DNA from: UBA7398 sp964567545
GTDB taxonomy: Bacteria > Actinomycetota > Actinomycetes > Nanopelagicales > Nanopelagicaceae
Assembly (NCBI GenBank): GCA_964567545.1
Contig: CAZMNB010000007.1
Coordinates: forward strand, 1 to 37,385
Length of the DNA: 37,385 nt
Direction of reading: 5' to 3'
Part shown: positions 14,877 to 23,275 of the stretch, piece by piece
Layout of the letters: each line of letters begins with the position of its first letter
Numbering within the stretch: position 1 is the first letter of the stretch
Translations under genes and position numbers: made by a program
Notes under the pieces: generated by a model
Told to the model about the DNA's origin: nothing
The model's database searches: none
Seen by the model: only the letters and a program-made list of their open reading frames with translations

Positions 14877-15794
14877 ATGAATACTGGAGTGGTCGTTAGA
14901 GTCCCAGGAAAAATTAACCTGCAACTTTCGGTAGGACCACTTGAAAAAACTGGTTTCCATGAAGTTGTAACTGTTTTTCAAGCAGTTTCACTTTTTGATG
15001 AGGTGACGGTAAAAAGCGCGTCACCTAATTCTGGAATTGTAATAAAAGTTTCCGGTGAAAATACGGACCATATACCAGTCGATCAAAATAATCTTGCATA
15101 TAAAGCGGCTGAATTAATGGCTAAAAAATATAAAGTTTCTAATGATTTATCAATCCACTTAAAAAAGAACATTCCAGTTGCAGGTGGTATGGCTGGAGGT
15201 AGCGCAAATGCTGCTGGTGTAATTGTTGGAATTGATGCAATTTATAATTTGGGTTTAAACCGTGATGAGATGGAAAAGGTGGGTCGTGAAATTGGTAGTG
15301 ATGTGCCGTTTGCAATATCTGGAGGAATTGCCATTGGCACCGGGAAAGGCGATCACATAACGCCAGCGCTCTCGCGCGGTAGTTATCAATGGGTTATTGC
15401 CCTATCGAGTTCTGGACTTTCAACACCAGCGGTATATAGCGAATGCGATCGATTACGTGAGGGAATGGGCATCATTGCGCCAACAGTAAGCGAACCCTTG
15501 ATGCAGGCGCTGCGTTCTGGCGATGCAAAAGAACTTGGAAAATCTCTGAGCAATGATTTGCAAGCAGCCGCATGTTCACTTCGCCCTGCACTTAGATTGA
15601 TTCTGGATGTCGGTATGGATTATGGCGCACTGGGCGGCTTGGTCTCTGGATCGGGTCCGACCGTTGCATTCTTAGCTGAAGATGAAGAACACTCATTAGA
15701 TTTAATTGTTGCGCTGAAATCTAGCGGAGTTGTGGGAAATGTATTGCACGTTAGTGGACCGGTGCACGGCGCCCGAGTAATCGAAACTCTTTAA
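14877..15794 (+). CDS. ispE: 4-diphosphocytidyl-2-C-methyl-D-erythritol kinase
   Basis: GHMP kinase of the MEP isoprenoid pathway; it phosphorylates CDP-ME at the 2-hydroxyl using ATP. 305 residues. The N-terminal block VRVPGKINLQLSVGP contains the conserved Lys-Ile-Asn; the ATP loop is IPVAGGMAGGSANAAG (residues about 100-115); SDVPFAISGGIAIGTGKGD and the C-terminal GLVSGSGPTVAFLA complete the family motifs. Isoprenoids made here would serve the polyprenyl carriers for cell wall and for the PMT gene nearby. Its stop abuts the stop of the convergent TetR gene with no gap. Confidence 0.95.
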   Translation: MNTGVVVRVPGKINLQLSVGPLEKTGFHEVVTVFQAVSLFDEVTVKSASPNSGIVIKVSGENTDHIPVDQNNLAYKAAELMAKKYKVSNDLSIHLKKNIPVAGGMAGGSANAAGVIVGIDAIYNLGLNRDEMEKVGREIGSDVPFAISGGIAIGTGKGDHITPALSRGSYQWVIALSSSGLSTPAVYSECDRLREGMGIIAPTVSEPLMQALRSGDAKELGKSLSNDLQAAACSLRPALRLILDVGMDYGALGGLVSGSGPTVAFLAEDEEHSLDLIVALKSSGVVGNVLHVSGPVHGARVIETL

Positions 15795-16448
15795 CTATTT
15801 TTTCTTGGCAACTTTTTTATCTTTAATTGGCTTTGACTCACTTGACATTTTTGGCTTTGATTCCAAACTCGATAAGCCGTTCCAAGCCAAATTAACTAAG
15901 TGGGCTGCTACAACATCACGCGTTGGCCATCGAGTATCAAGCCACCATTGCCCAGTTAGCGCCACCATGCCAACCAGCATCTGTGAATACATTGGAGCCA
16001 TCTTCGGATCAAAGCCACGGGCTGCAAATTCCGCTACAAAAATATCTTCCACTTGACTGGCAATATCGCTAATGAGAGTCGCGAACGAACCAGATTGCGC
16101 ACCAACCGTTGAGTCGCGAACCAAAATTTGAAATCCATCACTTCGAGTTTCAATATAAGTTAGAAATGCAATCGCAGCTTGTTCTGCTCGCGCACGTGGT
16201 CGACCAGTTGTAAGTGAAGAAGTAATTAAACTCAAAAGCGCAGCCATTTCGCGATCTACTACGACCGCATATAAGCCCTCTTTGCCACCGAAATGTTCGT
16301 AAATAACCGGCTTGGAAACCTTGGCAGCAGCTGCGATTTCTTCGACGGTCGCACCTTCCACCCCTTTTTCGGCGAATATTGCGCGAGAGACTTCAATCAA
16401 TTGTGAGCGGCGTTCTGCGCTACTCATCCGTCTACGTGGGGCGCTCAT
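15795..16448 (-). CDS. TetR/AcrR-family transcriptional regulator
   Basis: Transcriptional regulator with an N-terminal helix-turn-helix (RSQLIEVSRAIFAEKGVEGATVEEIAAAAKVSKPVIYEHFGGKEGLYAVVVDRE) and a C-terminal ligand/dimer domain with GQWWLDTRWP. 217 residues from the ATG at 16448; the open frame extends to 16535, but that extension runs into the tRNA-Gln gene and lacks homology. A TAGCGT box (16457-16462) 8 bases upstream suggests leaderless expression. The C-terminus is a lysine-rich tail (KPIKDKKVAKKK). The position corresponds to Rv1019, a TetR gene next to mfd-mazG in M. tuberculosis; the ligand is unknown. Confidence 0.9.
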   Translation of the reverse strand: MSAPRRRMSSAERRSQLIEVSRAIFAEKGVEGATVEEIAAAAKVSKPVIYEHFGGKEGLYAVVVDREMAALLSLITSSLTTGRPRARAEQAAIAFLTYIETRSDGFQILVRDSTVGAQSGSFATLISDIASQVEDIFVAEFAARGFDPKMAPMYSQMLVGMVALTGQWWLDTRWPTRDVVAAHLVNLAWNGLSSLESKPKMSSESKPIKDKKVAKKK

Positions 16449-16456
16449 AAGCCCTA

Positions 16457-16462
16457 ACGCTA
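16457..16462 (-). promoter_or_regulatory. Putative -10 box (TAGCGT) of TetR gene
   Basis: TAGCGT on the minus strand with 8 bases to the ATG at 16448; no Shine-Dalgarno. It supports this start over the longer frame. Confidence 0.45.
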
Positions 16463-16527
16463 CGGGTTTCAAGCGATAAGCAATAACTCTGGTCGTAATT
16501 AGGAAAAAGATGCGAGAGAATACGGGT

Positions 16528-16602
16528 TCCTCCATTGTGTAGTGGCTAGCACATGGGCCTTTGAAGCCCAGGGTCCAGGATCGATACCTGGTGGAGGAGC
16601 CA
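16528..16602 (+). tRNA. tRNA-Gln (anticodon TTG)
   Basis: Complete cloverleaf: acceptor TCCTCCA (16528-16534) pairs with TGGAGGA (16592-16598), discriminator G at 16599, encoded CCA at 16600-16602. The anticodon stem TGGGC/GCCCA encloses CTTTGAA, so the anticodon is TTG at 16561-16563. The T loop lies in CCAGG-ATCGATA-CCTGG (TTC replaced by ATC, as is seen in some tRNA-Gln). It lies upstream of glmU, as in other actinobacteria. Confidence 0.95.
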
Positions 16603-16620
16603 TGACCACAAGGAGATAGT

Positions 16621-16626
16621 TAGGCT
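16621..16626 (+). promoter_or_regulatory. Possible -10 box (TAGGCT) for glmU-prs
   Basis: TAGGCT lies 27 bases upstream of the glmU TTG start, leaving a short leader that contains GAGGAG at 16643-16648. There is no clear -35 element, and read-through from tRNA-Gln is the alternative. Confidence 0.3.
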
Positions 16627-16653
16627 TTGGCTAGACACGAGTGAGGAGCGCTG

Positions 16654-18078
16654 TTGAATCGCTTAGACCTTGCAATAGTTCTGGCAGCGGGTGATGGCAC
16701 CCGAATGAAATCAACAACTGCGAAAGTTTTACATGAAATCGCAGGTCGCTCACTCCTCTCACATGTACTTCATGCAGTTTCTGAATTACAACCGACGCAC
16801 ACTCGCGTTGTTGTCGGTGCGCAACATGAAGAAGTTACTTCACACCTTAATGAGATTGCACCAAAAGCTCACCCAGTTTTACAGCCAAACCGAAACGGCA
16901 CCGGTCACGCTGTTCGATTAGCGCTGGAAGTAGGCGCAGTTGACGGAACCATTTTGGTCACAGCTGGTGACACCCCATTACTTACTGGGTTAACACTTAT
17001 CGAGTTATTGGCTGAACATGTAAATACTGGCGCTGTCGCAACCGTATTAACTGCAGAACTTCCAGATCCATTTGGTTACGGGCGAATCATTCGTGATGAG
17101 AACGATGAACTTCTAAAAATTGTAGAAGAGCGTGATGCGAGCGAGACCGAACGCGACATCGCAGAGATTAACTCTGGAGTCTATTTATTTGATGCCAAAG
17201 CGCTCGCTTCAGCGCTCACAAAAATTACTACTTCAAATGCACAAGGTGAAGAGTATTTAACTGATGTAATCGCAATTATGAAAGCGGATGGCGCAAAAGT
17301 CATTCCAATCGTGGTAAATAACTTCACCGAGATACTTGGCATAAATGATCGTTCACAACTATCGGAATGTGCATCATTTATGCGCGACCGAATTAATCAT
17401 GCTCTTATGGTTAGCGGTGTTTCAATTATTGATCCCGCAACCACATGGGTAGATTTCACCGCTGAAATTGCAGAAAATGTCACAATCCTCCCCGGAACTT
17501 CTATCTCGGGTCATTCAGTTATTGAAGCTGGCGCGATAATCGGACCACGAACTACATTGGTAAATTGTCGAGTTGGTACTAACGCGAAAGTAGTCGAATC
17601 TCATTGTTCTGGCAGCGCTATCGGTGCAAATGTAAATATCGGCCCATTTTCTTACTTGCGAGATGGCAACGACATATCAGCAGATGCGAAAGTTGGGGCT
17701 TTCGTTGAGATGAAAAATTCTTCGCTTGGTCAAGGGTCAAAAGTTCCGCACCTTTCTTATGTTGGTGATGCCTCAATTGGTACTGGAACAAATATTGGAG
17801 CTGCGACTATTTTCGTAAATTACGATGGTGTAGAAAAACACCATACTGAGATTGGCGATCATGTTCGAATTGGTAGTGACACTATGTTGGTTGCGCCAGT
17901 CACGATTGGAGATGGTGCATATACCGCAGCCGGATCGGTGATAACTGAAGATGTTCCCGCTGGCGCTATTGGCGTAGGTCGAGCAAAACAACGGAACGTT
18001 CTGGATTGGGTATTGCGAAAACGCCCGGGCAGTAAATCCGCAGAAGCTGCAAAGAATGTGAAAGGGTCAGCCATATGA
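16654..18078 (+). CDS. glmU: Bifunctional GlmU (GlcN-1-P acetyltransferase / GlcNAc-1-P uridyltransferase)
   Basis: Makes UDP-GlcNAc, the peptidoglycan precursor, in two steps. 474 residues. The N-terminal uridyltransferase has the signature LAAGDGTRMKSTTAKVLHEIAG; the linker has LGINDRSQLSE; the C-terminal half is a left-handed beta helix of hexapeptide repeats with the acetyltransferase region YVGDASIGTGTNIGAATIFVNYDG. The start is TTG at 16654 with a strong GAGGAG 5 bases upstream, the only TTG start accepted in this window. The stop overlaps the prs start (ATGA, 4 bases), so prs is translationally coupled. Confidence 0.96.
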   Translation: MNRLDLAIVLAAGDGTRMKSTTAKVLHEIAGRSLLSHVLHAVSELQPTHTRVVVGAQHEEVTSHLNEIAPKAHPVLQPNRNGTGHAVRLALEVGAVDGTILVTAGDTPLLTGLTLIELLAEHVNTGAVATVLTAELPDPFGYGRIIRDENDELLKIVEERDASETERDIAEINSGVYLFDAKALASALTKITTSNAQGEEYLTDVIAIMKADGAKVIPIVVNNFTEILGINDRSQLSECASFMRDRINHALMVSGVSIIDPATTWVDFTAEIAENVTILPGTSISGHSVIEAGAIIGPRTTLVNCRVGTNAKVVESHCSGSAIGANVNIGPFSYLRDGNDISADAKVGAFVEMKNSSLGQGSKVPHLSYVGDASIGTGTNIGAATIFVNYDGVEKHHTEIGDHVRIGSDTMLVAPVTIGDGAYTAAGSVITEDVPAGAIGVGRAKQRNVLDWVLRKRPGSKSAEAAKNVKGSAI

Positions 18079-19055
18079 GCGAGATTCGGTTAAGTTCTGA
18101 AAAACGGCTCCGATTATTCTCTGGTCGCGGTTATCCAGAACTCGCTGATTATGTCGCTTCCGAATTAGGTATTCCCTTAACTCCAACTTCCGCATATGAC
18201 TTCGCGAACGGTGAAATATTTGTGCGGTTTGAAGAGAGCGTTCGTGGTTGCGATGCATTTGTAATTCAAAGCCATGCTGCGCCAGTTAATAAACAAATCA
18301 TGGAGCAACTAATAATGGTAGATGCATTAAAGCGAGCATCTGCAAAACGAATCACCGTTGTTGCGCCTTTCTATGGCTACGCGCGACAAGATAAAAAACA
18401 CCGTGGACGTGAACCGATATCAGCACGTTTGATGGCAGATTTATTTAAAGCAGCCGGTGCTGATCGTTTAATGGTGGTTGATCTACATACTTCACAAATT
18501 CAAGGATTTTTTGACGGACCGGTTGATCACTTGTTTGCACTGCCACTTCTTGCTAATTACGTTGGCAGCAAAGTTGATCGGTCTCGTTTAACAATTGTTT
18601 CACCGGACTCTGGCCGAGTAAGAGTTGCCGAACGCTGGAGCGACCTACTTGGTGGCTGTCCGATTGCATTCATTCATAAAACTCGAGATCCACGCATCCC
18701 GAACGAAGCGATTACTGGCCGAGTGGTTGGTGATGTAACTGGGCAAACTTGTGTGGTCATCGATGACATGATTGATACCGCTGGAACCATTACTAAAGCA
18801 GTTGATGCGTTAATTGATGCGGGCGCAAAAGAAGTAATTGTTGCCGCAACACATGCAGTTTTCTCGGGTCCAGCTGCCGAGCGGTTAAGAAATTCAAAAG
18901 TTACTGAAGTTGTGATCACCGATACTTTGCCAGTTGCAGAAGAGAGTAAATTCCCTAATTTAACAGTGCTCTCAATTGCGCCACTGATTGCACGTGCAAT
19001 CCGCGAAGTCTTTGAAGATGGATCGGTCACTAGTCTTTTCGATGGGCATAGCTAA
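18075..19055 (+). CDS. prs: Ribose-phosphate pyrophosphokinase
   Basis: Makes PRPP from ribose-5-phosphate and ATP for nucleotide, His and Trp synthesis. 326 residues, standard class I. Motifs: FSGRGYPELADYVASELG, YDFANGEIFVRFEESVRG, the flexible loop YGYARQDKKHRGREPISARL, the DLHTSQIQGFF segment, and the PRPP-binding VVIDDMIDTAGTITKAV. It overlaps glmU by 4 bases; the glmU-prs pair is conserved in actinobacteria. The last codons are part of a 13-bp direct repeat that continues downstream. Confidence 0.97.
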   Translation: MSEIRLSSEKRLRLFSGRGYPELADYVASELGIPLTPTSAYDFANGEIFVRFEESVRGCDAFVIQSHAAPVNKQIMEQLIMVDALKRASAKRITVVAPFYGYARQDKKHRGREPISARLMADLFKAAGADRLMVVDLHTSQIQGFFDGPVDHLFALPLLANYVGSKVDRSRLTIVSPDSGRVRVAERWSDLLGGCPIAFIHKTRDPRIPNEAITGRVVGDVTGQTCVVIDDMIDTAGTITKAVDALIDAGAKEVIVAATHAVFSGPAAERLRNSKVTEVVITDTLPVAEESKFPNLTVLSIAPLIARAIREVFEDGSVTSLFDGHS

Positions 19056-19092
19056 AACCCCAGTTTTTACGCATAGCTAAAACGCCGTTTTG
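19046..19092 (+). repeat. Two tandem 25-bp units forming weak hairpins after prs
   Basis: GCATAGCTAAAAC occurs at 19046-19058 (including the prs stop) and again at 19071-19083, spaced 25 bp. In each copy AAAAC is followed by GTTTT (63-67 and 87-91 of the 19000s) with a 3-4 base loop, giving two AT-rich 5-bp hairpins each followed by T-rich sequence. This may be a weak double terminator, or a simple tandem duplication. Confidence 0.6.
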
Positions 19093-19113
19093 CTTTAACG
19101 CCACAGCTCCCAC

Positions 19114-19119
19114 TAATCT
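19114..19119 (+). promoter_or_regulatory. Possible -10 box (TAATCT) for rplY-pth
   Basis: TAATCT in the 132-base gap between prs and rplY; it would give a leader of about 60 bases with AGGAG ahead of the ATG at 19188. No convincing -35 box is present. The rest of the gap holds the tandem hairpin repeat. Confidence 0.35.
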
Positions 19120-19187
19120 GACGCATGTAACGGCGAGGGATAAATCTCGACAATCCGTAATCGACGAAGACACAGGAGCAAACGAAG

Positions 19188-19826
19188 ATGGCTGAAATTA
19201 CAATCAAGGGAACAATACGTACCGAATTTGGTAAAGGTCCTTCCCGAAAAGCACGACGTGATGGTTTAGTGCCCGCCGTAATTTATGGCCATGGCGAACA
19301 ACCAACACACATCTCACTTCCAGCACGCGAAGTCGGAATTGCAATCAAGACTGCAAACATACTTCTCGATATTGATCTAGGAAGCAAAACAGAATTAGTT
19401 CTGCCAAAGTCCATCGTTCGTAATCCGCTAAAAGGAACGCTCGAACATCTTGATCTTGTAATTGTTCGCCGTGGTGAAAAAGTTACGGTTGCGGTTCCAG
19501 TTCACGCTAGTGGTGAATTTGATCGAGACGGAATTTTGGAACACGTTAACAACACAATTGAAGTTGAAGCAGAAGCTACTGCGATTCCAGCATTCTTAGA
19601 ACTTGATATGACTGGCTTGATGGCGGGCGAATCCAAGTACGCTGCTGATGTAGTTCTTCCTGCCGGTGTAACGCTTGTTAGCGATCCGAAGTTAGCTGTA
19701 GTTCACCTTTCAGTTCGTGCAGCACAAGAAGAAGTTGTAGTTGCGGTACCTGCTGAAGGCGAAGTCGCTGCCGCAACTGCTGCGGTACCAGCTGAAGGCG
19801 AAGCCGCGAAAGAAGAAAAGAAGTAA
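19188..19826 (+). CDS. rplY: 50S ribosomal protein L25/general stress protein Ctc
   Basis: Binds 5S rRNA in the large ribosomal subunit. 212 residues: an L25 domain (about 1-95; TEFGKGPSRKARRDGLVPAVIYG is the RNA-binding signature), then the TL5/Ctc beta domain (about 96-180), then a low-complexity Ala/Glu/Val tail in which VPAEGE appears three times, ending in AKEEKK. AGGAG lies about 9 bases before the ATG. Pth follows after 30 bases, as in most actinobacteria. Confidence 0.96.
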   Translation: MAEITIKGTIRTEFGKGPSRKARRDGLVPAVIYGHGEQPTHISLPAREVGIAIKTANILLDIDLGSKTELVLPKSIVRNPLKGTLEHLDLVIVRRGEKVTVAVPVHASGEFDRDGILEHVNNTIEVEAEATAIPAFLELDMTGLMAGESKYAADVVLPAGVTLVSDPKLAVVHLSVRAAQEEVVVAVPAEGEVAAATAAVPAEGEAAKEEKK

Positions 19827-19844
19827 CTTTTCTTTCCACAACGC

Positions 19845-19850
19845 TAGCCT
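19845..19850 (+). promoter_or_regulatory. Putative -10 box (TAGCCT) of pth
   Basis: TAGCCT then 6 bases then ATG 19857, without a Shine-Dalgarno in the 30-base gap after rplY. It fits the leaderless pattern. Confidence 0.45.
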
Positions 19851-19856
19851 TATTCC

Positions 19857-20438
19857 ATGGCTAACCGTTGGCTCATTGTCGGACTTGGAAATGCGGGTCC
19901 GGAATACGCGAATACCCGCCATAACATTGGTGCGCTCGTAGTAGAACGAATGGCCGCACAATCTCAAGCAAGATTCTCTGCTCATAAAGCGCGCGCAGAT
20001 ATAGCTGAAATTAGATTAGGTGTTGGTGGTGATACGCCAGTTTTGATTTTGGCGCGGCCACGTTCATATATGAATGAATCAGGCGGCCCAGTTAAAGGGC
20101 TAGCGGATTACTTTTCAATCGCGCCAGCTCAAATAATTGTGTTACATGATGAATTAGATATCGAATTCAATTCAATTCGAGTAAAACTTGGCGGCGGCGA
20201 TAATGGACACAATGGTCTAAAAAGTGTTACCCAATCAATGGGAAGCGGCGATTACTACCGAATCCGAATGGGAATCGGACGTCCGCAAGGCCAACAAGAC
20301 CCGGCTGATTTTGTACTGAAACAATTCGCCAGCCAAGAAAAGAAAGATCTCGAAGTCTTTTTAGCCGAGGGCGGCGATGCGATTGAGTCGTTAATCACCC
20401 AAGGACTTGAAAAGACCCAACAAGATTTTAATTCTTAA
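19857..20438 (+). CDS. pth: Peptidyl-tRNA hydrolase
   Basis: Releases peptides from peptidyl-tRNAs that have dropped off ribosomes. 193 residues, normal length. GLGNAGPEYANTRHNIG contains the catalytic His and the tRNA-contact Asn; the HDELDIEFNSIRVKLGGGDNGHNGLKS block carries the catalytic Asp and the conserved GGxxGHNGL; RMGIGRPQ follows. It ends 5 bp from the convergent ppc stop. Confidence 0.96.
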   Translation: MANRWLIVGLGNAGPEYANTRHNIGALVVERMAAQSQARFSAHKARADIAEIRLGVGGDTPVLILARPRSYMNESGGPVKGLADYFSIAPAQIIVLHDELDIEFNSIRVKLGGGDNGHNGLKSVTQSMGSGDYYRIRMGIGRPQGQQDPADFVLKQFASQEKKDLEVFLAEGGDAIESLITQGLEKTQQDFNS

Positions 20439-20443
20439 ATTTA

Positions 20444-23170
20444 TCAACCAGTATTTCGAAGCCCCGCCGCAACCCCATTAATCGTAAGCAGGAGCGCCCT
20501 CCTTATCAGCTGCGCTTGCGATTGGCTTCCAGACCTTACTTTTTTTAATAATGAAATTTGAAGCAAATGAAGTGGGGCGAGGTAGGTATCTCGGATTTGT
20601 AAAGTTCTAGCGAGAATTTCCTGGTCACCAAGGATTTCTTGCTTTTTAGTTAACATAAGAATTTCTCTCTTAGTTAATTCAAATTCAGTTTCTATGGTAG
20701 TTAATAAATGATGTAGCGATGGATCAACTAAGGCTTCAACATACTTTCGTGCCACAACTAGATCGGTCTTTGCAATCGTCATCTCCACGTTGCTAATAAA
20801 GGTGCGGAAGAAGTGCCAATCTTTGAGCATTTGTTGCATTACGGTTTTGCGGCCAGACTCACGCGCGGCTTTTAAGCCAGAACCAACACCAAACCAGCCC
20901 GGCACAATTTGCCGCGACTGGGTCCAACCAAATACCCAGGGAATTGCACGCAAACTAGATAAGCCACCCGCCGAATCTGGACGTCGAGACGGGCGGGAAC
21001 CTAGGAATAAATCTCCCAGCTGTTCAACCGGAGTGGATGTATAAAAATAAGCAGGCAGGTCAGGATGATCAATTAAGGCGCGATAACTCGTAAAAGATGC
21101 ATCACTAATTGCAGTCATGCATGAATTCCAATTTTCCAAATCTATCGGAGTCTGTCTTGGTTTTCGATTTAGCACAGTTGCTTCTAGTGCAGCTGCGAGT
21201 GTTAACTCAACGTTTTCACGAGCCAATGCAGGGAGTGCATATTTATCGGAAATTACTTCGCCCTGTTCAGTCATTTTAATTTGACCATCTAGTGAACCCC
21301 AAGGGAGCGCGATCAGTGCATCGTAAGTTGGGCCGCCACCGCGGCCGACCGAACCACCGCGGCCATGAAATAACCGTAACTTAACGCCATGTTTCAAAGC
21401 GACATCACGAAGCCTGCGTTGGGCTCGATGGATCTCCCATTGGCTAGTTGCAATTCCCGCATCTTTGTTTGAATCTGAATAACCAAGCATTACTTCTTGA
21501 ATTTCGCCGCGCAATTTTACTAACTTGCGATAAATCGGAGTTGAAAGTAATTCATCGAGGATTTCTGCAGCCGAGCGCAATTCCTGCACAGTTTCAAGTA
21601 GCGGCGCAAATCCTATTTTTGCGTATGGGGAGTCATCATCTAATTTAATCAGATCGGCAGATTGCGCAATTACCGCAGCGGCAAGTACATCCGTAGCACT
21701 TTTAGTCATAGAGATGATGTAGGTTTCAATAACTGTCGGATCAAAATTTTCCAATGATTCCTTTATCGCTACAAAAGTATTTAAAGTTTTTCTAGAAACA
21801 TCAGTTAGTGCATCAAGATTTGGCCGCTTATTACCCTCTAAAGCCTTCGCTAAAAAAATATGGCGCTTTTCGCGATCCAGGGCTTTGTAATTATCGCCAA
21901 TAAAAAGTTCATTTAGGCAATTTTGGTGGACCTCGGAATGCTCTCTAATATCCATAGTTGCGTGATTAATACCAAATGCAGTAATAGTTCGAATGGTTCG
22001 TTCAAGTAATCCGGTTGCGATTAACTCGCCTTTATGTGCCAGAAGTGAGTTATACATTAATAAGAGATCTGATATTAATTCAGAAGTGTCGTGATAATCG
22101 CGGTTAGGGACATGAACGTCATTCTTTGCATGGCGCGCTCGGGTTAGCTCTAGGCGATGCCGAATTGCGGTTGCTTTTAATCGGTAAGGTTCTTCAACAT
22201 TAATTCGCTTAAATCTCGGTTCAATTTCTGGAATATTTCGTAGATCTTTAGCTACAGAATCTACTAATTCTTTAGAAGCACCAGCGATTCTGGCGGAGAT
22301 GGAAAGCGCTTGGCGGAGTTCGTCTAACACTTCTAACGTGACTCGAATTGCATGGCCCATCTGCAAAACAATTGCTTGTTTTGTAATCACTGGAGTGATG
22401 TTTGGATTTCCATCGCGATCACCGCCAATCCAACTTCCAAAACTAAGCGGTTTTGCAGTTGGAGATAAGTTAATATTTAACCGCTTTAATTCCCGAGCAA
22501 AGTCATCTAATACTTCCGGAACGGTATGGCGGAATAAATCATCTAAGTAATAGAGCGCATTAACCGCTTCGTCTAGCGGTTCTGGTTGTCCCAGGCGAAG
22601 TTCATCAGTTTGCCAAAGCAAATCAACGGCTTCAGCTAATCGGCGGGATTGGCTAGCAGTAGTCGGGTCATCTAATAAATCAGCGATTGTGGCTAACTTG
22701 CTTAATACTGATCGTCGGGCTGCTTCAGTTGGATGGGCGGTAAAAACCGGACGAACTGAAAAATTAGCTAACCAAATTCTTAAATCGTTTTCACTGAAAT
22801 CTTTATTCTCATTTTTTGCTTTCTCGATAGCGTCTACCGCGCGAGAAATCCAAGAACTTCCATCCTCACGGGCAGCAGCAAGAATTCTTGAACGGTGAAC
22901 TTGTTCGGCGACATTTGCTAAATTGAAATAAGTATTAAAAGCTCTTACAAGTTGAACGCATTCATCAACGGTTAAATTAGCTAAAGTTTTTTCAGCTCCA
23001 TCGTCACGTACTTCTTTTCGAACTTTTTCAACTAAATCTAAAAGGTGACTGCCTTCTTGCCGTACTAAAGTTTCACCAAGTAGATCGCCAAGTTTTCGAA
23101 CATCTGCGCGCAAATTTGCGTCATCATCGGCAATTGCTTGATGTGGCGCTATGGACATATGGCTAATCAT
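20444..23170 (-). CDS. ppc: Phosphoenolpyruvate carboxylase
   Basis: Anaplerotic enzyme that makes oxaloacetate from PEP and bicarbonate. 908 residues. Conserved blocks in order: VFTAHPTEAARRSVL (catalytic His, residue about 146), GSWIGGDRDGNPNITP, LGYSDSNKDAG, FHGRGGSVGRGGGPTYDA (glycine loop), RAIPWVFGWTQSRQIVPGWFGVG, and the C-terminal GLRNTG. ATG 23170 is given, but ATG 23158 is also possible: CATGAT lies 7 bases upstream of it, and neither has a good RBS. In relatives pth and mfd are closer neighbours; here ppc sits between them on the other strand. The first codons are near the palindrome at 23215-23229 shared with mfd. Confidence 0.96.
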   Translation of the reverse strand: MISHMSIAPHQAIADDDANLRADVRKLGDLLGETLVRQEGSHLLDLVEKVRKEVRDDGAEKTLANLTVDECVQLVRAFNTYFNLANVAEQVHRSRILAAAREDGSSWISRAVDAIEKAKNENKDFSENDLRIWLANFSVRPVFTAHPTEAARRSVLSKLATIADLLDDPTTASQSRRLAEAVDLLWQTDELRLGQPEPLDEAVNALYYLDDLFRHTVPEVLDDFARELKRLNINLSPTAKPLSFGSWIGGDRDGNPNITPVITKQAIVLQMGHAIRVTLEVLDELRQALSISARIAGASKELVDSVAKDLRNIPEIEPRFKRINVEEPYRLKATAIRHRLELTRARHAKNDVHVPNRDYHDTSELISDLLLMYNSLLAHKGELIATGLLERTIRTITAFGINHATMDIREHSEVHQNCLNELFIGDNYKALDREKRHIFLAKALEGNKRPNLDALTDVSRKTLNTFVAIKESLENFDPTVIETYIISMTKSATDVLAAAVIAQSADLIKLDDDSPYAKIGFAPLLETVQELRSAAEILDELLSTPIYRKLVKLRGEIQEVMLGYSDSNKDAGIATSQWEIHRAQRRLRDVALKHGVKLRLFHGRGGSVGRGGGPTYDALIALPWGSLDGQIKMTEQGEVISDKYALPALARENVELTLAAALEATVLNRKPRQTPIDLENWNSCMTAISDASFTSYRALIDHPDLPAYFYTSTPVEQLGDLFLGSRPSRRPDSAGGLSSLRAIPWVFGWTQSRQIVPGWFGVGSGLKAARESGRKTVMQQMLKDWHFFRTFISNVEMTIAKTDLVVARKYVEALVDPSLHHLLTTIETEFELTKREILMLTKKQEILGDQEILARTLQIRDTYLAPLHLLQISLLKKVRSGSQSQAQLIRRALLLTINGVAAGLRNTG

Positions 23171-23214
23171 GTCAGCAAGACGGCGGTAGAATCTCCTTGA
23201 TTAAGCCCCCTTTT

Positions 23215-23229
23215 AATACCCCAGGTATT
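23215..23229. promoter_or_regulatory. Palindrome in ppc-mfd divergent region
   Basis: AATACC-CCA-GGTATT, perfect 6-bp arms with a 3-base centre, in the 105-bp gap between the divergent starts of ppc and mfd. It could be an operator or just a short hairpin; no cognate regulator can be named. Confidence 0.35.
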
Positions 23230-23275
23230 GAACGTTGGGGCCAATTCGCGTTGGGCGAGCACGAAAGGAGCGGTG

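Noticed and set aside
16449..16535. N-terminal extension of the TetR gene
   Set aside because: It would run into tRNA-Gln and precedes the usual TetR N-terminus.
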